DNA from: Rhodospirillaceae bacterium
Lineage (GTDB): Bacteria > Pseudomonadota > Alphaproteobacteria > GCA-2731375
NCBI GenBank assembly: GCA_018701215.1
Contig: JABIWH010000058.1
Location: 1 to 64,000, forward strand
Direction: 5' to 3'
Length of the DNA: 64,000 nt
The notes under the pieces are model-generated. The model was not told where the DNA came from. It saw only the letters and a list, made by a program, of their open reading frames with translations, and made no database searches. This document shows, in pieces, positions 52,851 to 60,825 of the stretch. How positions within the stretch are numbered: the first letter of the stretch is position 1; the number at the start of each line of letters is the position of its first letter. The position numbers and the translations under genes were made by a program.

Positions 52851-52900
52851 ATCAACGGGCCGGCCGTATCAAGGGAAACCTTGGCGGTCGGCCCTTTGAT
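52851..52900. terminator. Large hairpin between convergent genes
   Basis: ATCAA-x-GGGCCG pairs with CGGCCC-x-TTGAT, and inside it CAAGG-GAAA-CCTTG forms a perfect tip with a GNRA tetraloop. It lies after the 42-residue gene and just past the stop of the convergent ligase gene, so it can serve as terminator for both. Confidence 0.6.
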
Positions 52901-52907
52901 TCAGTGC

Positions 52908-54446
52908 CTAATTGCCTGAAATCCGCCGCTCATGTCCTTCCCAGTAGGGTTCGCGCAGAACTTTGCGTTGAATCTTTCCGACCGCGCTTTTGGGCAGCGG
53001 TTCGCTGGTCAGCAGTACTGCCTTAGGCCGTTTGTACGAGCCTAGCCGTTCGGCACAGAACGCAATTAATTCCTCCGCCGTGACGGCGCTATTCTCGCTG
53101 ACCATACAGACCGCCATGGGGCTCTCGCCCCAACGCTCGTCAGGCACCGCGAATACCGCTGCCTCGACGATATCGCCATGGTCGCAAAGGACGTTTTCCA
53201 GTTCCGCCGGATAGATGTTGTAGCCGCCCGAGACGATCATGTCGCCGGCCCGGTCCAATAGATAGAGATAGCCGTTACGGTCAATCGTGCCGATGTCGCC
53301 GGTCAGAACCCAGCCATCGACCATGCGTTCCGCCGTGGCCTCGGGGTCGTCCCAAAAACCGGCCATCTGGCCATCGCAGCGCAGGGCAATCTCGCCCTCT
53401 TCGCCTTGGGCCAGGGGTTTGTTGTTTTCGTCCCAGATCTCCACATCCGCGAAGGGCAAAACCAGGCCGCAGGAGCGCAACGGCTCCGAACCCTCGATCT
53501 CGGCGAACCATTGCCGCGGTCCCATCATGGTAACGGGCACGGCCTCGGTCTGGCCATAGCCCTGCCATAGGGTGTCGCCGAAAATCTCCCGCGCCGTCAG
53601 GGCGGTGTCATCGGCAATGGGGGCGGCGCCGACCTGCATGCATTTCAACTTGGAAAAATCCCGGCTGCGGGCTTTTGGATCCCGGTTCATCAGGTTCAGC
53701 ATGGCTGGTACGACAAAGAGGTATTGGATCGGTTCGGCTTCGATGCAGGCAAGGGCGGCGCCGGCGTCAAAATGATCAAGCAGGACGTTGCAAGCGCCAC
53801 TAAGCCACATGGGCACGAATAAATAGCCCGAACCATGGCTAATCGGCGCGATATGCAGGCATTTGTCACCAGGCTCTATAGGCGGAAACAAAAACGTCCA
53901 ATCCCGCCCCGCCGCCAGCCAGGCGCGGTGGGTATAGGCCACGCCCTTGGGCAGTCCGGTGGTGCCGCCGGTATGGCGAACAATAAAATAATCGTCCGGC
54001 GCGACCGGTACATCCGGGTCATCGTCGGGAAACCCGGCCAGCCAGTTTTCATAGCCGTCATCCCGGCAGATGATTTTCTCCAGCTTCGGCAATGCCTCCA
54101 ATAATCCATCCAGTTCGCTGACATATTCACTCGCGGCGATGACGGCGCGGCAGACCGTATGGCCCAGCATATGGCCGTGGGTTTCCGCACTGTTGCGCGG
54201 ATAAAGGGGCACGCGAACTAAATTGGCGATGGTGGCGGCAAGGAAAAAGTCCACTGCCGCGATGCCGTTATCCTCCAGCGATCCGACCCGGTCGCCTGGT
54301 TTGAGCCCCATCCCGAGCAAGGCATTGGCCAGCCGCAGACCGCGCTGCCAGGACTGTGCGAAAGTCAGGCGCCGTTCGCCATGAACAATCGCCTCGCGCT
54401 CGCTATTGAAATTGACTGCCCGCCGCATCAAGCCGCGAATATCCAT
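52908..54446 (-). CDS. AMP-dependent acyl-CoA synthetase/ligase
   Basis: The 512-residue ANL-superfamily enzyme has the AMP-binding loop H-T-G-G-T-T-G-L-P-K-G-V, Y-G-Q-T-E-A, G-W-x-L-T-G-D-I-G and the catalytic Lys in P-K-S-A-V-G-K-I-Q-R-K near the C-terminus. It activates a carboxylic acid to acyl-AMP and then to its CoA thioester. The substrate (fatty, aryl or other acid) is not readable. It stands alone, upstream of a convergent small gene and downstream of the GT87-like gene. Confidence 0.9.
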   Translation of the reverse strand: MDIRGLMRRAVNFNSEREAIVHGERRLTFAQSWQRGLRLANALLGMGLKPGDRVGSLEDNGIAAVDFFLAATIANLVRVPLYPRNSAETHGHMLGHTVCRAVIAASEYVSELDGLLEALPKLEKIICRDDGYENWLAGFPDDDPDVPVAPDDYFIVRHTGGTTGLPKGVAYTHRAWLAAGRDWTFLFPPIEPGDKCLHIAPISHGSGYLFVPMWLSGACNVLLDHFDAGAALACIEAEPIQYLFVVPAMLNLMNRDPKARSRDFSKLKCMQVGAAPIADDTALTAREIFGDTLWQGYGQTEAVPVTMMGPRQWFAEIEGSEPLRSCGLVLPFADVEIWDENNKPLAQGEEGEIALRCDGQMAGFWDDPEATAERMVDGWVLTGDIGTIDRNGYLYLLDRAGDMIVSGGYNIYPAELENVLCDHGDIVEAAVFAVPDERWGESPMAVCMVSENSAVTAEELIAFCAERLGSYKRPKAVLLTSEPLPKSAVGKIQRKVLREPYWEGHERRISGN

Positions 54447-54500
54447 GTGTCGGCGTCTCCATACTGAAACAATTGGTTCGATTATCGGTTAGTGCTGAGA

Positions 54501-55850
54501 CTACCTCTCCTGCCGCGCTTTTAGAAGCACCCAGAGCAGACATACCGCCAACAACAGAGGCCACAGGGCGATCTGGCTGTAACGGGCCAACAGCCACAGG
54601 GCGACCGGGGCAAGCCATAGCAAAGCCAGCAATGCGCGGCCGCCGGCAGCCACCGTAATATCGGCCGGTGTACGGCCAAGCCACAGAATGGCGAATATCA
54701 GCACGACTAGGTCATAGAAAAAGGCATAGGGCGTGGCCAGGAAGGTGGCGAATATCAGAGCCGAGGCGCGCAAGGGGAGGGAGGCGCCACGGCGCCAGAG
54801 AAACACCACCGCCGCAATGGCCAAAAATGTGAAAATGGCTTGGCCGGCATACGCGACAGACACCTCGGCGCCCGCCAGGCGAAGAGCGGCGAACACAGTT
54901 GCCATTTTTGACCAATGGGCGCTGCCGTACTCCAATACCTTGGTGCCGGCGCCTATAGTGGCCAGAAACGCGGCCCATGGCTTGGTGCCAAAAACGACCA
55001 TGCTCAAAACCGAGATGCCGGCGGCACTGGCCAGCGCGGCGGCAATTGTCCGCCAGGCGCCCATGGCCAGCAAGGCAAAGGGCAGTACGATGGCCAAATG
55101 CGGCTTATAGACCAGCAGGCCAAATACCAGGCCGGCGGCAATGGGATGGCGCTGTAGGATAGCTAGGCCACCGCCCAATATGGCGGCGCTCAGGGCGCCG
55201 TTCTGGCCGGCCAGCATGTTGGTGACGGTAGCGGGGAAGATGAATGCGGCCAGAATAGCCATGGGCGCCCGGCCGATGCCGCGCACCGCCACCGCAAGCA
55301 GAGCCAGTTGTCCCAGCACCCAGACAAAAAACGCTGGCATATAGGGCAGGACCGCAAGCGGGGCGGCAATGAGGAGCAGGGGCGGTGGATACAGCCATGG
55401 CAAATAATGGACCGGGCCGCTGATTACGCTGGTTTGGGCTTGCTGCAGCTCCGGCCAGGAGAAGATGGCACTGGGATCACCTGCCAGAGTGAGCAGGGAG
55501 GCGGCATAATAGATGACAAAGTCGGCGCCTGGATTGTCCCCATCCAAACCCCCTAGACGGCGCATGAACACATAAAGACTGAGCAGGGCGTAGGCGCCAA
55601 CCAGTTCCAGCCATAACAGGCGCGCGGCAATGGCCAGCCAACGGGAAAGGCGGCTGGGGGGCGGAGACTCTTGCGAAGGGGGATCTGCCTGGATGCTCAA
55701 GGTGTGCTCGTCTTGGTTAGAGCAATTTTCAATTAATCGGATTAGCCAACGTAGCTTATTTGGCACGACGTAAATAATTGGTTCAATTGCTCTCTTCTTA
55801 AGAGTCTGAGCGCATTTTCTTCGAATACGCTCTTGAGTCTGTCGGACCAC
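54501..55850 (-). CDS. GT87/DUF2029-family membrane glycosyltransferase-like protein
   Basis: The frame gives up to 449 residues with about ten membrane helices from residue 70 on. An Asp in N-P-G-A-D-F-V-I-Y-Y-A-A-S-L-L lies after the first helix, as in GT87 (polyprenyl-phosphate-mannose-dependent alpha-mannosyltransferase) proteins, and P-x-L-Y-P-P-P-L-L-L-like turns follow. The first 50 residues look unlike the rest, and a TTG at 55700 is a likely alternative start. It probably acts on lipid-linked sugar at the membrane; the acceptor is unknown. Confidence 0.75.
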   Translation of the reverse strand: MVRQTQERIRRKCAQTLKKRAIEPIIYVVPNKLRWLIRLIENCSNQDEHTLSIQADPPSQESPPPSRLSRWLAIAARLLWLELVGAYALLSLYVFMRRLGGLDGDNPGADFVIYYAASLLTLAGDPSAIFSWPELQQAQTSVISGPVHYLPWLYPPPLLLIAAPLAVLPYMPAFFVWVLGQLALLAVAVRGIGRAPMAILAAFIFPATVTNMLAGQNGALSAAILGGGLAILQRHPIAAGLVFGLLVYKPHLAIVLPFALLAMGAWRTIAAALASAAGISVLSMVVFGTKPWAAFLATIGAGTKVLEYGSAHWSKMATVFAALRLAGAEVSVAYAGQAIFTFLAIAAVVFLWRRGASLPLRASALIFATFLATPYAFFYDLVVLIFAILWLGRTPADITVAAGGRALLALLWLAPVALWLLARYSQIALWPLLLAVCLLWVLLKARQER

Positions 55851-55973
55851 GGCTATTCTATCGCGTAAAAAGGGCTCTTTCCTAATTACGTTCTGTTAAT
55901 GGGAGCTTCATCTTTACCGGGCATATTCGCTACACATACATCTTTCGGACCGGAGACGGGTAACGAGCGGGCT

Positions 55974-57641
55974 ATGAATTTTAACGAAAAGGCAGCAATT
56001 GTTACGACAGGAGGCGATGTCCGGCGCGACCGTGACCGCTTTGTCGCATTCGCCTTTTCCGCCGCCGACGCCTTTGTTGAACTCGATAGCGAGCAAAAAA
56101 TCCGCTATGCCACGGGCGCAATCACTGCCTTGACCGGGCTGGATGGTAACGTGTTGGTCGGGCGAAGTTTCGAAGAACTGATTTTACCGGCAGACCGAAA
56201 AATACTCGCCACCGGTTGCGAGATGGCGATCAAGAATGGGCGTTGCGGCCCCCTCCATCTGCGTTTGGAGCATCACGCCGGCGAAGTTTTTGATATTGAA
56301 ATTCGCGGTACATACCTGCCCATCAACGGCGGTGGGTTATTTCTATCCTTGAATAGAGGCGCGCATACCCGTACCGGCGTCCCCGAATTGCTGGACAAGG
56401 AACGTTTCGCCAATCTTGCCCATGAAGCGATCACATCGGCCCGTACCGGCGACCGTCCGGCGGTCATGACCATGCTGGATCTTGAAGGATTGAGCGCCGT
56501 ATTGGACCGCATGGAAGAGGCCGAAGCATCAGCCTTGTTGTATGAAATTAATAGCTATATCCAAGCCCGCGCCATGGACGGCGGCACGGCGGCACGCATT
56601 GATAACGATATGTTCAGCGTTGTTCACGATCCCGCCGCTGACATCGGTGAATTGGAACAGGTGATCAGTGACCGGGCCGAAGCTGCGGACCCCGATGGCG
56701 AAGGGATCTCGGTGCATGCCGCGTCTATCGATCTGGCGGGCGACGAAATGTCCGACTTCGATGATGCCAAGGCGCTGTTGTACACCATTAACAAATTTTC
56801 CGAGCATTGCAGCAAATTCACCATCAAGGACTTGCAGCAAGGCTATAAGACGATGCTTGACGAGACGCGCGGCAAGATCCTCGGGTTCAAAAGTACCGTG
56901 GCGAAAGGTGAGTTCGAGGTTTATTACCAACCTATCGTGGATCTGCGTAACCGGGATGTGGATCATTTTGAGGCGTTGGTACGTTTGCAGGGCGGTGGCG
57001 CCGACGATTCTCCCTATAACTTCATTAGGTTCGCGGAGGACGCGGGGATCATTGCCGATTTTGATCTTGCCATGTGCGGCCGTGTCATGCGTTTCCTGGA
57101 ATCCATCAAGAAACAGGACCGGGAATTGTCCGTTGCAGTGAACCTTTCCGGACGTTCATTGGAAACGCCGATTTTCTTGGAAAAACTGATCCAATTGCTT
57201 AGTCATTTCACGCCGCCGCGAAGCTGGTTGCAGTTCGAAATAACGGAATCCTCGACCATCCACGATCTGGAAGCGACCGGCAAGTTTCTCAACTCACTGC
57301 GAAAATTGGGACACTCCGTCTGTCTTGATGATTTTGGTTCCGGTTCATCCGCATTCCAATATCTGCGCGCGCTGGATGTTGATTGTGTCAAGATCGACGG
57401 TATGTACGTACAGGAAGCGCAAACCACGGCCAAAGGTAAGGCTTTCATGCGGGCCATTGCGTCCCTGTGCACCGATTTGGGCATTGATACGGTGGGCGAA
57501 ATGGTGGAGACCGAGGCTTCAGCCGATTTTCTTGTCGATATTGGCGTGCGCTACGGCCAGGGATACTTATTTGGCAAGCCAATCAAGGATGTCCTGGGCT
57601 GGCAGGTCGCTGACCGAAAACTGACCCGCGTCGTCGGGTAG
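55974..57641 (+). CDS. PAS-degenerate GGDEF-EAL cyclic-di-GMP phosphodiesterase
   Basis: The ATG at 55974 is preferred over one at 55899 that has no ribosome site, giving 555 residues: a PAS-like domain (about 25-125), a GGDEF-fold region without any GGDEF motif (about 140-300), and a complete EAL domain (about 310-545). The EAL part has E-A-L, the metal Asn in V-N-L-S-G-R-S-L, F-E-I-T-E-S, L-D-D-F-G-S-G, K-I-D-G and G-Y-L-F-G-K-P. It should hydrolyse c-di-GMP. The degenerate GGDEF part may bind GTP or serve as scaffold. Confidence 0.87.
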   Translation: MNFNEKAAIVTTGGDVRRDRDRFVAFAFSAADAFVELDSEQKIRYATGAITALTGLDGNVLVGRSFEELILPADRKILATGCEMAIKNGRCGPLHLRLEHHAGEVFDIEIRGTYLPINGGGLFLSLNRGAHTRTGVPELLDKERFANLAHEAITSARTGDRPAVMTMLDLEGLSAVLDRMEEAEASALLYEINSYIQARAMDGGTAARIDNDMFSVVHDPAADIGELEQVISDRAEAADPDGEGISVHAASIDLAGDEMSDFDDAKALLYTINKFSEHCSKFTIKDLQQGYKTMLDETRGKILGFKSTVAKGEFEVYYQPIVDLRNRDVDHFEALVRLQGGGADDSPYNFIRFAEDAGIIADFDLAMCGRVMRFLESIKKQDRELSVAVNLSGRSLETPIFLEKLIQLLSHFTPPRSWLQFEITESSTIHDLEATGKFLNSLRKLGHSVCLDDFGSGSSAFQYLRALDVDCVKIDGMYVQEAQTTAKGKAFMRAIASLCTDLGIDTVGEMVETEASADFLVDIGVRYGQGYLFGKPIKDVLGWQVADRKLTRVVG

Positions 57642-57756
57642 TTGTACACCAACTGTCGTATCGCCGTTGCCCGTAAGACGGATAGTCGCAAAAAAACCCG
57701 CTTATAGTGATGAAACTTTCCGCCGTGGTAGCAATACGCGGAACCTTACGCTGTAT

Positions 57757-58194
57757 TTAGGGCGCTACCTTGACAAGGAATTTGGTGCCGCGCACGCCCA
57801 ATACCGATGACGGCGTGCGGACTGTCATGGCATCCTTGCGATACTTCGCAATACTGCCGGAAATCACCGCCAGGGTACCCCGATTGACTATGGTGATAAA
57901 TTCGCCCTTGCGGGTGGTTGGATTAAAGGTAAATGTGGTCAATTCGATACGGCTGTTCGGACCGGCGGCGAAGCGGCTGTCATCGGTGAAGAGAACCCCC
58001 ATGCGGCCATCATTCCCCGTGACGATAAAGTCCGCGGCCTCGACCGGCAGGCCGACCTTGGCGGTGATTATTTTGCCGTTTCGCAGCAATGACGCCTGGC
58101 CTATGGTCAGCTTGATCTGACCGATTTCAGCCCACGCCACAGCGGGCAATGTGGCGGACAGTAGCAACAGAAGAATTGCCGATAACCAGCGCAT
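57757..58194 (-). CDS. Secreted FecR-domain protein
   Basis: The 145-residue precursor has a signal peptide ending A-W-A and then a FecR-type beta domain: G-Q-A-S-L-L-R-N-G, D-F-I-V-T-G-N-D-G-R-M-G-V-L-F-T-D-D-S and T-P-S-S-V-L-G-V-R-G-T-K-F. It has no cytoplasmic or membrane anti-sigma part and no sigma factor gene nearby, so it is a free periplasmic FecR-like protein rather than an ECF anti-sigma factor. Confidence 0.87.
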   Translation of the reverse strand: MRWLSAILLLLLSATLPAVAWAEIGQIKLTIGQASLLRNGKIITAKVGLPVEAADFIVTGNDGRMGVLFTDDSRFAAGPNSRIELTTFTFNPTTRKGEFITIVNRGTLAVISGSIAKYRKDAMTVRTPSSVLGVRGTKFLVKVAP

Positions 58195-58250
58195 TGCCGT
58201 CTCCTATTATTACCTGACGCTAAGGTCTGCAAAGTTCCGGCAAATGTCAA

Positions 58251-58457
58251 TTACCCTCTGCGACCCGATAGCGCCCAGATCAGCGCCACCAACCAGCCCA
58301 GACCCGTCCAGCCCAGTGAAAACAATAGAATAAGAATGGCCCAACGGCGGGAATGGGACAGCAGGAAAGCCAATATCGCGGGCAGGAAAAACAGCAGACT
58401 GAGGGCGAAAGAATAGCCGGCGGCAAAATCAAGGCCATACTGCAGAACCGCATCCAT
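58251..58457 (-). CDS. Small two-helix membrane protein, superinfection-immunity-like
   Basis: The 68 residues form two membrane helices joined by a basic loop (H-S-R-R-W-A-I). The pattern F-L-P-A-I-L-A-F ... L-G-W-T-G-L-G-W-L-V-A-L-I-W-A-L matches the T4 Imm-like superinfection immunity family (Imm_superinfect). Many chromosomal members have no known phage role, so immunity is not claimed. It starts 4 bp after the following SDR gene on the same strand. Confidence 0.75.
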   Translation of the reverse strand: MDAVLQYGLDFAAGYSFALSLLFFLPAILAFLLSHSRRWAILILLFSLGWTGLGWLVALIWALSGRRG

Positions 58458-58461
58458 GGCG

Positions 58462-59241
58462 CTAGCTGGTGATCAGCCCGCCGTCCACATTATAGGCTTG
58501 CCCGGTAATGTTGCGGGCGCCGGGCGAGGCGAGAAAGACCGCCATGGCCGCGATATCTTCAGGTTCGTTGATGCGGCGCAGCGGGATCGGCCGGGCGGCG
58601 CGGGCCTCCGCATCCGCTCTGCTGATGCCGTCGGTTTCTTGCTGGGTGGCGAAAATCTGCTCCAACAACGCGGTACGGGTAACGCCGGGACAGATCGCAT
58701 TGACGGTAATATCGTGCCGTCCCAATTGCTGTGCCGCGGTCTTGGTCAAGGCGATGACCGCGCCTTTGGAAGCCGCGTAGGCCGCGTTCGAGGTGCCTTG
58801 GTAACCACGGCCCGCGATCGAGGCCATATTGATGATCCGGCCTCCGCCCTGTTCGATCATCCGCCGGGCCGCACCTTGCAGGCAAAAGAACACGCCCTTG
58901 GAATTAACCCGGTGAATGCGGTCCCAATCCGCTTCCGTCAGGTCCATGATATAAGCCTTGCGGGTGACGCCGGCGTTGTTGACGATGACATCCAAGCGTC
59001 CGAAACGCTCCATAGCCGCATCCAGCATGGCCTCGATGGCGTCAACATCGCCAACATCGGCGGCAAGCGCCAGGCTTTCGACGCCTGCACGCGCTGCGTT
59101 GTCGGCTGCTTGTTGCGCGGCCTCCGCGTTGATGTCGGCACAGACCACATTGGCGCCGGCCTCGGCCATGGCCTGGGCCACGCCCGCGCCAATGCCATTT
59201 CCCGCCCCGGTTATCAGGACAATCTTGTTTTCGAGCAGCAT
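58462..59241 (-). CDS. SDR-family oxidoreductase
   Basis: The 259-residue classical SDR has T-G-A-G-N-G-I-G (cofactor), V-N-N-A-G, N-M-A-S-I-A-G (catalytic Ser), Y-A-A-S-K (catalytic Tyr and Lys) and the C-terminal V-D-G-G. The Asp in C-A-D-I-N after beta-2 favours NAD over NADP. It resembles 3-oxoacyl reductases and sugar/acetoin dehydrogenases; the substrate is open. It starts 9 bp after the universal stress protein gene. Confidence 0.88.
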   Translation of the reverse strand: MLLENKIVLITGAGNGIGAGVAQAMAEAGANVVCADINAEAAQQAADNAARAGVESLALAADVGDVDAIEAMLDAAMERFGRLDVIVNNAGVTRKAYIMDLTEADWDRIHRVNSKGVFFCLQGAARRMIEQGGGRIINMASIAGRGYQGTSNAAYAASKGAVIALTKTAAQQLGRHDITVNAICPGVTRTALLEQIFATQQETDGISRADAEARAARPIPLRRINEPEDIAAMAVFLASPGARNITGQAYNVDGGLITS

Positions 59242-59250
59242 TGAAAACTC

Positions 59251-60051
59251 CTAACTTTGCAGCAGAACCGAAAATGGCGCGGCCGTCACGATCTTGCGGG
59301 TGGCCCGGCCCAGCCCGGTTAGCGCGCCGCGCTGGCCTTCACCAAAGGCGCCGGTGACCAGAAGCGTGGCGTCTATGTCGCATGCCGCCGCTATCAAGGC
59401 ACGTCCGCGCGCCCTGGCGGTTAGCCGTTCGGAATCATAGGCCACCACTTTGGCAGACAGATCATGGGCGGCGAAATATTCCAACATCGGTGCCATATCA
59501 GTCGCGCCGGCACCGCTGCCCTGCAACAAAACGATATCCTTGGCAGCCCGCAGCAGGGGCAGAGCCGATTTAATGGCCCTGGAATTTTGCATGGTGCCAT
59601 TCCAGGCGACCGCGCTCCTTTCGACCGAGGCGCCCTCGGCCCTGGGGGGGATGAGCAACACAGGACGCCCGGTTTCAAACAGTGCGGCATTTAGTTGGTC
59701 GGCCTCGGGTCCGTCCTCGTTGGATAGCCGTTCCACCAGGATCAGATCATAGGCATAACCCAGGGAGGCGATGATCGTATCGCTGCTGGCCTCGTATATC
59801 AGGAAACGCCCACCCGGCAGATCGCCGCAGACCTCGTTAAAGGCGGCCTCGGCCCGCCGCTGATCCTCGGCCGGGCGGTCGCCTTCATTGCCGACAAAGG
59901 TCATTTCGCCATAGCCCATGATCGTGTGGTGCGGTATGCGGGCATGGACAACGGTCAATTGAGCGCCGGTCAATAGAGCTAGGTTGCGCGCACTGGTAAG
60001 CGACTCGGCGTCATTCGCGCTACCATCGATAACAATCAAAATTCGCTTCAT
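59251..60051 (-). CDS. Two-domain universal stress protein
   Basis: The 266 residues hold two UspA-type units (about 1-135 and 145-266). The first begins I-L-I-V-I-D-G-S-A-N-D. The second ends V-T-G-A-F-G-E-G-x4-L-T-G-L-G-R-A-T-R-K-I, close to the ATP-binding G-x2-G-x9-G-(S/T) pattern, but it is imperfect. Such proteins support survival under stress. It is divergent from the hypothetical gene at 60179. Confidence 0.83.
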   Translation of the reverse strand: MKRILIVIDGSANDAESLTSARNLALLTGAQLTVVHARIPHHTIMGYGEMTFVGNEGDRPAEDQRRAEAAFNEVCGDLPGGRFLIYEASSDTIIASLGYAYDLILVERLSNEDGPEADQLNAALFETGRPVLLIPPRAEGASVERSAVAWNGTMQNSRAIKSALPLLRAAKDIVLLQGSGAGATDMAPMLEYFAAHDLSAKVVAYDSERLTARARGRALIAAACDIDATLLVTGAFGEGQRGALTGLGRATRKIVTAAPFSVLLQS

Positions 60052-60178
60052 GAGGTCCTCACGGGGGTTCGTCCCTTATTGGTTCACTGTCGGGCAGAGT
60101 AGCGGTGAAATGCGCGAATGGCTATGATCCCCTGGTAAATTTGCTGGGCATCGCACGGCGCAGACAAAAGGATCGTCC

Positions 60179-60802
60179 ATGGCAGATGTGGGGGCACACC
60201 GGGGGGGACACGAGGGGCCACAGGCGGGCCCGCCGCCCGAGCCGGTAAATCTTTATCCCTCAAGAACCCAGCTCGGGATATTGATCCTACCGTGTTTGTT
60301 GGGCGTGGGGATGATCCTGCAAACCGATGGCGCGGCGGAGTTCACACTGACGGATTTGAGCTGGACGAATATAATGGCCATCGTGATCTGCCTGTTCGTT
60401 GCCGGCCTGTTGTTGCAGATGGCCTTTGACCGCAAGCCGGTGGTGGTTTTCGACGCTGCCGGCATCCACTGTCAACGCCCCCCGCTTGGTCTTGTGCCCT
60501 GGTCGGCGGTGATTGGCATGGGGGCGGCAAACGCCACCCTGGCACGGCGGGTATTGATGGTCGCGGTGGATCCGAACCGCTTGGATGAAAAGGCGCGCAG
60601 CTATATTCGCAACTCGGTTGGCTTCTTAAATCTGATTTCACCACAAATGCGAAAGTTTGATAGTCAGGCACAGGGTTATCCCTCGGTTCATATTCCAATT
60701 TCGCATTTGTCCCGATCGGCGCGCGAAATTGAAAGTCTGGCGCAGGAATTCGTGCTCTACTATGTCGCGATTGAGGATGAACAAGACCGCCACGGCGGCT
60801 AA
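60179..60802 (+). CDS. Hypothetical membrane protein, STM3941-like
   Basis: The 207 residues have a Gly/Pro-rich N-terminus (1-25), two membrane helices (about 32-48 and 62-82) and a soluble PH-like C-terminal part with V-V-V-F-D-A-A-G-I-H and P-W-S-A-V-I-G-M, a layout shared with STM3941-type unknown membrane proteins. It sits 23 bp before the GMC oxidoreductase gene and may be co-transcribed. Function unknown. Confidence 0.7.
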   Translation: MADVGAHRGGHEGPQAGPPPEPVNLYPSRTQLGILILPCLLGVGMILQTDGAAEFTLTDLSWTNIMAIVICLFVAGLLLQMAFDRKPVVVFDAAGIHCQRPPLGLVPWSAVIGMGAANATLARRVLMVAVDPNRLDEKARSYIRNSVGFLNLISPQMRKFDSQAQGYPSVHIPISHLSRSAREIESLAQEFVLYYVAIEDEQDRHGG

Positions 60803-60825
60803 AACAAGAAAAGCAGGCGAGCGAG

